Source of the DNA: Pseudoalteromonas rubra
GTDB taxonomy: Bacteria; Pseudomonadota; Gammaproteobacteria; Enterobacterales; Alteromonadaceae
Assembly (NCBI RefSeq): GCF_005886805.2
Contig: NZ_CP045429.1
Span: forward strand, 3,132,501-3,196,500
Direction: 5' to 3'
Length of the DNA stretch: 64,000 bases
Below, one piece after another: positions 57,002 through 64,000 of this stretch. Position 1 is the stretch's first letter. Every line of letters begins with the position of its first letter. Made by a program: the position numbers and the translations under genes. The notes beneath the pieces were generated by a model. That model was given only the letters and a program-made list of their open reading frames with translations, was not told where the DNA came from and made no database searches.

Positions 57002-60000
57002 ATGAACCTGACACGCAATTCACTGAAAAACCCCGCTGCTGTCGTCGTGATCCTGGTGCTGCTAATACTGTTTGGTATTCTCAGTATTTTTAAGTTACCG
57101 ATCCAACTTACGCCGGATATAGAACAACCACAAATAACCATATTTTCTGGCTGGCGGGAAGCGGCTCCCGAAGAAATCGAATCAGTGATCATAGAACCAC
57201 TGGAAAACGCAGTTAAAAATACGCCAGGCGCGCTGGAGGTAAACACCACCATCAATCGCGGCAACGGCTTTATCTCCTTAACCTTTGCCGTCGGAACTGA
57301 CATGCAGCAAGCAATGCTGGATGTACTAACCAACCTAAATCAGGCGCCGCCACTACCATTAGATGCCATAGACCCGGTTGTCAGTGCCGGTGGTAATGGT
57401 GGTCCTGCCGGACCAAATGCCGCTTCTTTGCTCATCACCCCGCTACACTTCAAAGGTGATGGTTTAGACCTGGATATGGCACAATACCAAAAAACCATTG
57501 AAGAGCTCATCGAGCCACGCCTCGCAAGCATTCCGGGGGTTGCCCGAGTCAACCTTGCCAGCGAAAGGCCAAAAGAGCTTCGTATCACGTTTGACCCTCA
57601 TAAAGCGGCTGCTTTGGGGCTCACTTTAGGTCAGATCCGACAAACTCTGGCCAGCTCCAGAGATACCTCAGGGGGTCTGGCCGATGTTGGGCGACGTCAA
57701 TATACAGTGCGCTTTACCGGTCAGTACGATCTCCAAGATATGCTGCAAATGCGTATTGGCTATTCTCAGGATCGCCCCATTTACCTGGGTGATGTCGCCA
57801 CCGTTGCCGAAACACACTCCGACCGACGGGCGATGAGTGGCCGTAACGGCAAACCGGCCTATTACATCACCGTCTCCCGGGCTAATGGTGCCAACACAGT
57901 GGCCCTACTTGACGGTATCAACCAGGCGATAGCCGAACTAAATGCAGGTCCACTGCCAGAAGCAGGCATTGCGATTGAGCTCAGCTACGATGCCTCTATC
58001 CATATTCGAAATGCGCTACTCTTGGTAAAAAGCAATCTAGGGCTAGGCGTACTGTTATCCCTTGCCATTCTCTGGCTGTTCTTTAGAGGGATAAAAACCA
58101 CACTGATCATCGCAGCGACGATCCCAGTCTCTTTAATGGTCGCCTTTTTAGCACTCAATGCGTTCGAGCGCAGTCTGAATGTGATTTCTCTGGCAGGTCT
58201 GGCCTTTGCTGTCGGGCTCGTACTGGATGCAGCCATCATAGTGCAGGAGAATATCGCGCGTCTAAAGTCCAACGGGTTCGACGACTATAAGGCGGCTTTG
58301 CGTGGTGCAGGACAAGTTGCCGGTGCACTGTTTGCCTCAACGGCGACCAGCGTCGCCATCTTTCTACCCATCTTGTTCATGGCGGGTATTGAAGGGCAGT
58401 TATTTTCCGATCTGGCATTGACCCTTTCCATCGCCGTTGTTGCTTCATTGTTATGTGCCCTGACCATTATTCCGGTCGCTAACCGTTATTTGCCTGATAG
58501 CAAAACGCAAATCGACCCTTACAAACACTATTGGCACAAACTCACCGCACTTATCATGCATCTGACCAACAGCAAGTTGAAACAACTCAGCTGGGTTTGT
58601 GCTTTACTCGGCGGCTCCGCACTCGTCACATTGACTATGTTACCAAAAACCGACTTTATGCCGCGGGCCCCAACAGATGGCTTTTTCTTCAACCTGATCA
58701 CGCCGCCAGGTGGCAATATGGCCTACATGGAAGAAGAGCTGCTAAAACGTGTCAGAGCACGACTGATGCCTTACTATCATGGCGACAAACAACCTGGGAT
58801 AAAAGACTTCAACTTTTACATTTTTGGCGCCAATGCCGGTGGTTTTATTTACTCCGCAGATCCGCAGCGCGTTGAGGAGTTGATGCAAGTAGCCCGAGAA
58901 GAAATCTTTGTCGACCTGCCGGATACTCAGGTGTTCTTTTTCAGGGGATCTATGATTAACATCGCTAATGGCGGTGACGGTCGCGATATCAATATTGAAC
59001 TCACCGGGCCAAATATGGACGACCTGGTTGCCGGGGCAGAAGTTGCGCTACAAGCAGTAAAAACAGCAATGCCTGATGCCACAGCTCGCCCACAGCCTCG
59101 TCTGGATATGGCAGAGCCAGAGCTCAGACTCCACCCCAATGACCGTCGAATTACGCAGGCGGGACTGACTCGTCAGGATGTCTCGCAGGCAGTACAAGCG
59201 TTTACCGGTGGGCTATTTATCAATGAGTACTTTAACGGTAATGAGCGAATGAACGTTATTTTACGTGGCCAGTCGTGGCAAACACCAGAAGAACTCAAAG
59301 CCTTACCTTTGTTTACGCCAGATGCCGGGATCCAGACACTAGGCGAGCTTGCGCAGGTCACCCGTACTGTAGGACCCAGCCAACTTCAAAGGATCAATGG
59401 CCGTCGCACAGTCAGCATCATAGTTACTCCACCAGCAGAGATGAGCCTGCAACAAGCACAGGCTATCCTGACCGAGCAAGTGATGCCCAAAATCAAAGCA
59501 CAGTTGCCAGAAACGGCAGGTGTTATCCTTGGCGGTAATGCCCAAAAAATGAACAGCGCCATAGAAGAAATGACCCTCAACTTCTTCCTCGCTCTGTTTA
59601 TTCTATTTTTATTGATGACCGCATTATTTAAATCAGTCCGGGACAGTGCATTGGTGCTGCTCGTGATGCCGCTGGCCATTGCCGGTGGTGTTGTCGCACT
59701 CTATGTGCTCAACCTGTTTGCTTTCCAGTCTTTAGACTTACTCACCATGATCGGCTTTATCATCTTGCTCGGCCTGGTGGTCAACAACGCTATTTTGCTG
59801 GTTGACCAGACCCGTCATGCACAAGCACAGGGCTTGAGTCGCCGCGATGCCGTCGAGCAGGCAGTGCTGATGCGCGCCCGACCTGTCTATCTCAGTACGC
59901 TGACCAGTCTATTCGGCATGTTACCACTGATGTTGATGCCCGGCGTTGGGTCAGAGATTTATCGTGGCCTTGCCACGGTTATCGTTGGTGGCATGGCCAT

Positions 60001-60124
60001 CAGTGCCTTGTTTACGCTGGTCCTGATGCCCAGTCTGCTACAACTTGGCTCAGATAAGAAACCAACCCCCAAGGTCAATAACAATAACGACAAACCTCAG
60101 TTAAATCTGGTCGCGAATCAGTAG
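57002..60124 (+). CDS. RND-family efflux permease (HAE1-like)
   Basis: 1040 residues, 12 helices with two large periplasmic loops. It begins MNLTRNSLKNPAAVVVILVLL and contains LSYDASIHIRNAL, typical of RND exporters. In helix 4 the usual LVDDAI proton-relay pair reads VLDAAI, so the second aspartate is alanine, and in helix 10 the lysine region reads GLVVNNAILLVD. Such replacements occur in some RND subgroups, but the relay is atypical versus AcrB. The ATG at 57002 is chosen over TTG at 56990. The adaptor gene follows nine bases later. Confidence 0.92.
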   Translation: MNLTRNSLKNPAAVVVILVLLILFGILSIFKLPIQLTPDIEQPQITIFSGWREAAPEEIESVIIEPLENAVKNTPGALEVNTTINRGNGFISLTFAVGTDMQQAMLDVLTNLNQAPPLPLDAIDPVVSAGGNGGPAGPNAASLLITPLHFKGDGLDLDMAQYQKTIEELIEPRLASIPGVARVNLASERPKELRITFDPHKAAALGLTLGQIRQTLASSRDTSGGLADVGRRQYTVRFTGQYDLQDMLQMRIGYSQDRPIYLGDVATVAETHSDRRAMSGRNGKPAYYITVSRANGANTVALLDGINQAIAELNAGPLPEAGIAIELSYDASIHIRNALLLVKSNLGLGVLLSLAILWLFFRGIKTTLIIAATIPVSLMVAFLALNAFERSLNVISLAGLAFAVGLVLDAAIIVQENIARLKSNGFDDYKAALRGAGQVAGALFASTATSVAIFLPILFMAGIEGQLFSDLALTLSIAVVASLLCALTIIPVANRYLPDSKTQIDPYKHYWHKLTALIMHLTNSKLKQLSWVCALLGGSALVTLTMLPKTDFMPRAPTDGFFFNLITPPGGNMAYMEEELLKRVRARLMPYYHGDKQPGIKDFNFYIFGANAGGFIYSADPQRVEELMQVAREEIFVDLPDTQVFFFRGSMINIANGGDGRDINIELTGPNMDDLVAGAEVALQAVKTAMPDATARPQPRLDMAEPELRLHPNDRRITQAGLTRQDVSQAVQAFTGGLFINEYFNGNERMNVILRGQSWQTPEELKALPLFTPDAGIQTLGELAQVTRTVGPSQLQRINGRRTVSIIVTPPAEMSLQQAQAILTEQVMPKIKAQLPETAGVILGGNAQKMNSAIEEMTLNFFLALFILFLLMTALFKSVRDSALVLLVMPLAIAGGVVALYVLNLFAFQSLDLLTMIGFIILLGLVVNNAILLVDQTRHAQAQGLSRRDAVEQAVLMRARPVYLSTLTSLFGMLPLMLMPGVGSEIYRGLATVIVGGMAISALFTLVLMPSLLQLGSDKKPTPKVNNNNDKPQLNLVANQ

Positions 60125-60133
60125 GAGCCCACT

Positions 60134-61222
60134 ATGTTTGCAAGTCAATATAAACGCGCTTTAGTCACCGCCCTTGTAGCCAGTGCCGTCAGCTTCAGTC
60201 AGCTAGTTAACGCAGCCCAGCCCGTGACAGTTGAGCCTGTATCTCAGGGCCAGCTTACCAGTCAGCTGGCCGTCAATGGAACCTTACATGGCAAGCGTGA
60301 TATGGTCATCACGGCTGGTGTATCAGGCCGATTACAATACGTTGCAGAGCCCGGTTTGGAGGTTGCGCAAGGTGATGTTCTGGTGCGTATGGATACCCTG
60401 CCGCTTGAGCTTGAAAAAGCACGCCAGCTAGAGATGCTCAAACGCGCTCGAGTGAATTTACGATTTCAGAAACAAGAACTCGCACGCCTGACTGAACTGG
60501 CTAAAACCAGCAGTGCTGCAGCCAGTCAGGTAGACAAAGTACAAAATGCCCATGATTTGGTGCTCTCAGATATCGCGCTGGCGCAAGTTGAGCTCAGGGT
60601 GATTGAAGATCAACTCAACCGGGCAACGGTAACAGCCCCATTCTCAGGCATCATTAGCAAACGTTACCATCGCGCCGGTCGAGACGTCAGCCGGGCTGAT
60701 GAATTACTGAACCTGGTAGACATCCACCAGCTTGAAGCGCGCCTGTATGTACCCGTGAAATACCTCAGCTATGTGCGCACTGGCCAATTCTTACCTGTTA
60801 GTGCCGGTAATCTGGATGCCCCGCAAACCACAACCGCGCAGGTCAGTGCCGTGATCCCAGCCACCGATCCGCGCTCGCAAACCTTTGAAGTGCGTGCAAT
60901 GCTCGACCAGCCGGGAGAGTCAGAGAACCAGCAACACTGGGCTGTCGGACAACTGGTAGATGTATCCGTGCCACTGGCAGCCAGCGACCGGGCATTATTA
61001 GTTAATCGCGATGCACTGATCTTGCGCAAGCAAGGTATTCACGTGGTGAAAATCGATGCCAGTAACACGGCAACACAAATCCCCGTAACAGTCGGTCAGG
61101 GTCAGGGTCAGCAAGTGGCCATTACCCCCAAGCCAAACCATCAGCTCATTGCAGGAGACAGAGTTGCTGTACGGGGCGCAGAACGACTGACCGATGGTCA
61201 GGAAGTTGAGGTACAAAATTAA
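60134..61222 (+). CDS. RND efflux periplasmic adaptor (membrane fusion protein)
   Basis: 362 residues: a signal peptide ending VNA, lipoyl-like half-motifs (GVSGRLQYVAEPGLEVAQGDVL), a helical hairpin (about 95-155) and beta-barrel domain with AVIPATDPRSQTFEV. Bridges the permease to an outer membrane channel. GTAGGAG precedes the ATG. No TolC-like gene is in the operon, and the adaptor follows the permease, the reverse of the commonest order. Substrate not predictable. Confidence 0.92.
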   Translation: MFASQYKRALVTALVASAVSFSQLVNAAQPVTVEPVSQGQLTSQLAVNGTLHGKRDMVITAGVSGRLQYVAEPGLEVAQGDVLVRMDTLPLELEKARQLEMLKRARVNLRFQKQELARLTELAKTSSAAASQVDKVQNAHDLVLSDIALAQVELRVIEDQLNRATVTAPFSGIISKRYHRAGRDVSRADELLNLVDIHQLEARLYVPVKYLSYVRTGQFLPVSAGNLDAPQTTTAQVSAVIPATDPRSQTFEVRAMLDQPGESENQQHWAVGQLVDVSVPLAASDRALLVNRDALILRKQGIHVVKIDASNTATQIPVTVGQGQGQQVAITPKPNHQLIAGDRVAVRGAERLTDGQEVEVQN

Positions 61223-61409
61223 CACAGCTTACTAGCCCAATGAGCCTGCTTAAGGAAGAGCTAAGGCTCATTTTTAAATTCAATCTAACAAAATCAAACA
61301 TTTAATATTTTTTAATAAACGCACTTTTATCAATTTAAGCGTTTTTAACTGGTATATCCTGTTGTTTCGGTCAACGCTGGTGCTGTCCAATAACAACAAG
61401 GAATACGCG

Positions 61410-62327
61410 ATGAAAAACCCCGTCTTTTTTTCTTTTTCAGTCTTAGGTGCCAGTATGCTGATTGCCTGTACCAGCCAACCTCTGGGTGCTCAGCCGGTCC
61501 AAATCATGTTTGACGATTTCACTTATACGCGTTTTGAGCAAGCACAAGATAATGGCTGGCAACTGCGCTCAGATGTCGGCCATCCCGGCATAAAAAATGC
61601 CACCTGGTGGCATGAAGGCGTGAGCTTTCATGCTGATCCACATAATCCGGATAACCAGGTCATGCGCTTAACCTCAAAAACCGATGGCAGTGCCGAAAAT
61701 ACCCGTCATGTACAGGTATGCCATAAACGAAAATACCTTGAAGGGACATATGCCGCACGGGTCTTTTTTACCGATAGACCCCAATATGGACCAGACGGTG
61801 ACGGGGTGATCCAGACTTTTTATGCGATCAGCCCACTGGCTGCCCCCATGGACAAGAACTACAGTGAAATGGATTTTGAGTACCTGCCAAATGGAGGATG
61901 GGGCACCGACCGCCATGCCTTATTCGCAACCTCCTGGGAAACGTTTCAGCTCACGCCCTGGACCAAGGTCAACGCCTATGACTACGACATCAATCCACTG
62001 CAAGGCTGGAACACGCTGGTGTTACAAGTTGGCAACGACACGCTGAAATACTACATTAACGGCAAACTGTACGCAGAGCATGGCAGCGACGTATACCCGG
62101 AAGTGGCGATGTCGATAAACTTCAACCAGTGGTTTGACCCCAATAAAATCGTCAATTCCAACGAAATGCGTCAGTACTATCAAGATGTCGACTGGGTTTA
62201 CTTCGTCAAAGATAAGATTGTCGCAGTCAATGAGGTCGGCAAGCAGGTTGAGCAATTACGCAAACAGAATGTGCGCCACAAAGATACCGTGCCATCCTCT
62301 GGGTATGATGACTATTGCAGCCTGTAA
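61410..62327 (+). CDS. GH16-like secreted lipoprotein
   Basis: 305 residues: lipoprotein signal with lipobox LIAC (C20), then a domain of the glycoside hydrolase 16 (concanavalin-like) type with SEMDFEYL, matching the GH16 catalytic ExDxxE pattern (E153, D155, E157). GH16 enzymes cut beta-glucans, agarose, carrageenan and porphyran; the target here is unknown. It is close to the CadC-like regulator gene, convergent with it. ATG at 61410 is preceded by AAGGA. Confidence 0.8.
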   Translation: MKNPVFFSFSVLGASMLIACTSQPLGAQPVQIMFDDFTYTRFEQAQDNGWQLRSDVGHPGIKNATWWHEGVSFHADPHNPDNQVMRLTSKTDGSAENTRHVQVCHKRKYLEGTYAARVFFTDRPQYGPDGDGVIQTFYAISPLAAPMDKNYSEMDFEYLPNGGWGTDRHALFATSWETFQLTPWTKVNAYDYDINPLQGWNTLVLQVGNDTLKYYINGKLYAEHGSDVYPEVAMSINFNQWFDPNKIVNSNEMRQYYQDVDWVYFVKDKIVAVNEVGKQVEQLRKQNVRHKDTVPSSGYDDYCSL

Positions 62328-62345
62328 AAGCGCGGCACTGTGCCT

Positions 62346-63977
62346 TTAGTTAACCGTGTAAATGGGGGCTTTGGCAAACCAGGCCTCAACCCGCTCAATC
62401 AGTACCGGATCATCTGCATTTTTAGCCAAGGCTTTGGCACGTAATGCAAGCTGATTTGCCTGCTCAACCTGACGAGCCTGGCGCAGCAAATCAGCCTGTG
62501 CCAGCCAGATCCAAATCTGGTTAGGAACGGCGTTACTGGCCTCAGCCACCTGGTGTGCCTGTGCAAATAAACGCGTTGCTTCCTGATGCTCTCCCTGCTC
62601 AGTTGCAATCCGGGCCAGCTCAATCAATGCATTGGTCTGGCCATAAATCGCATCAAAGCGTTGATGATAGCTCAGCGCTGCGTGCAATAAACGAGAAGCC
62701 TCGCTATAGCGACCCTGAATGCGTTTTATCTTACCCAGCTCTTCCAGCGCGTAAGCAATAAACAAATGATCCGAATTATCACTGGCCTGCTCACGCGCAG
62801 TCGCTATATACTTTTCCGCCCTGATCAGTTCCTGCTCACGATCTGTTTGCTGAGGCCAGTTAATGAGCAAATAACCCATCATAAGATTGGCACGCATGCG
62901 CTCTCGCTCAGTCACGACGTCATCGCCGGTTGCCACAATATTTTGCTGCAACAGGGACAGCGCTGCCGCTACGTCGCCATTATTTGCCAGACTTGCGGCA
63001 AGGTAACGCCTGACCGTCAAGGGATCAGCAGCGTGACGCAAGGCAGAGCGCAACAAAGCAATCGCTTCCTGATAGTTACGCAATAAATACATCTGCAAGC
63101 CCCGGGCAAAGGCCTCATTGCTGAAATCCAGATTGCTTTGTATGTCCAACCTCTGATCATGTTCGCCGTATCGCGTAGCGAGCCGTGCTATCAATGCCTG
63201 GTAGGCCAGTTCAGGCTCTGACGCAAAGACCACCCCTTGTTCAGCCCCGCGATTAAAGTGCAGCGTGTATTGCAACTGCATATCTTGTGGAAAGCCACTG
63301 AGGCGGGTTTCGACCAGTAAATCCGCCCCCAATCGCTCCTGGAGTTGCAACACATCCTGGCGTCGGGATATTCGGATCTTCGCAGTATCGTTAGAATACC
63401 AGGGGCTGTGAGATAACGTTGTTAACACATGCTCTGCCGCAACGACGGGCAACCCCCCTTCTGCCTGAGTGTGTTCACTTAAATAGGCAAGACCATGCAA
63501 AGGCACAGCAGCATGCACATCGTCGAGCATGGCATTCTCTACCGGCAGAAACGCAATGGTTGGATATCGCGTCTCAGGCTGATTGACTGCGCGCATCCCA
63601 TTTAGCCACAACCCGCTGATGATAAGCACAAGCACGACTGACACCACAGCAAAACGCCACTTGTCGGTCACTTTAGACCCCTGAATGGGAATTGGCGCCA
63701 CAGCCAGTTGATAACCAATTCTGGGATGTGTTTTGATGCAATCTGCGCCCAGAATTTCACGCAGTTCGCGGATAGACTGAACCAACACTTGTTCCTGAAC
63801 CACCACGCCCTGCCAGACAGTTTCCAGCAGCTGTGTTTTGGTCACCACCTGATCTGAATGTTGGATCAATATTTTCAGCACTGCCAACGTCTTAGCACGA
63901 ATATCGTGCGATGCTTCGTGTGTGGTTGCGGTGCCTTTAAGTAAGTCTATTTCAACCTGGTTGAGCAGATAACGCAT
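62346..63977 (-). CDS. CadC/ToxR-like membrane transcription regulator with TPR-like periplasmic domain
   Basis: 543 residues: winged-helix DNA-binding domain of OmpR/PhoB type (about 1-95, with IRAKTLAVLKILIQ and IGYQL), one membrane helix (about 108-125), and a large periplasmic region whose C-terminal half has TPR-like repeats (ALRHAADPL..., YSEASRLLHAALSYH, HQEATRLFAQAHQVAE). These regulators sense periplasmic signals and act on DNA from the membrane. Convergent with the GH16-like gene, which is a plausible but unproven target. The window ends 23 bases past its start. Confidence 0.88.
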   Translation of the reverse strand: MRYLLNQVEIDLLKGTATTHEASHDIRAKTLAVLKILIQHSDQVVTKTQLLETVWQGVVVQEQVLVQSIRELREILGADCIKTHPRIGYQLAVAPIPIQGSKVTDKWRFAVVSVVLVLIISGLWLNGMRAVNQPETRYPTIAFLPVENAMLDDVHAAVPLHGLAYLSEHTQAEGGLPVVAAEHVLTTLSHSPWYSNDTAKIRISRRQDVLQLQERLGADLLVETRLSGFPQDMQLQYTLHFNRGAEQGVVFASEPELAYQALIARLATRYGEHDQRLDIQSNLDFSNEAFARGLQMYLLRNYQEAIALLRSALRHAADPLTVRRYLAASLANNGDVAAALSLLQQNIVATGDDVVTERERMRANLMMGYLLINWPQQTDREQELIRAEKYIATAREQASDNSDHLFIAYALEELGKIKRIQGRYSEASRLLHAALSYHQRFDAIYGQTNALIELARIATEQGEHQEATRLFAQAHQVAEASNAVPNQIWIWLAQADLLRQARQVEQANQLALRAKALAKNADDPVLIERVEAWFAKAPIYTVN

Positions 63978-64000
63978 CGTTCCTTCTCTTGCAAAAACAG

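Overview
The window is a continuous stretch of chromosome from a marine gammaproteobacterium. Protein families, gene order and the abundance of large TonB-dependent receptors suggest the Alteromonadales, most likely Pseudoalteromonas. This is inference from family resemblance; no database search was run. I see no phage, complete insertion sequence, CRISPR array, rRNA or tRNA gene. Almost all of it is ordinary chromosomal backbone with a few accessory insertions.

1-6.0 kb holds housekeeping genes: clpB with a heat-shock-type promoter, a 160-bp MITE-like element abutting the stop codon of pgeF, rluD, divergent bamD, and glnB. 6.1-13.0 kb is a type IV pilus minor-pilin locus: two GspH/FimT pseudopilin genes on the plus strand converge on a minus-strand pilV-pilW-pilX-pilY1-pilE operon. 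A LytTR-type kinase/regulator pair (AlgZ/AlgR-like) sits directly upstream of pilV. Further upstream on the same strand lies the conserved block murJ-ribF-ileS-lspA-fkpB-ispH, with rpsT divergent from murJ. From established knowledge this resembles the P. aeruginosa rpsT-to-fimU/pilE region, but with the regulator pair placed inside it.

23-37.6 kb mixes small regulators and enzymes: a CheY-like regulator, unrecognised membrane proteins, smrA, a 2-hydroxyacid dehydrogenase, a fused OlsF-like acyltransferase for ornithine lipid, a thioredoxin-like protein, a TonB-dependent receptor, ppiC, grxA, the DEAD-box helicase deaD, mtfA, an HrpB-like helicase and a small lipoprotein. 38.0-47.3 kb carries three tandem large TonB-dependent receptor genes, each monocistronic. 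They share a leader sequence and the same promoter geometry, so they look like a paralogous expansion under common control.

47.8-55.2 kb is a genome-maintenance cluster. polB (DNA polymerase II) is divergent from dinG, with a degenerate LexA-like site between them. dinG is followed by a TSUP permease, priC, a histone-deacetylase-family hydrolase, a ComFB-family protein and ybaM. 55.3-64 kb is more accessory: a secreted NLP (necrosis-inducing, NPP1-family) protein with an intact GHRHDWE motif, an unrecognised protein with an internal repeat, an RND efflux permease and adaptor, a GH16-like lipoprotein and a CadC/ToxR-like membrane regulator with a TPR-like periplasmic part.

I did not find one large obviously new system. 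The observations most worth following are the NLP protein, the three co-regulated receptors, the MITE-like element, the SOS-linked polB/dinG/priC cluster, the ComFB-YbaM pair, the pilus-adjacent AlgZR pair and several unannotated small ORFs.
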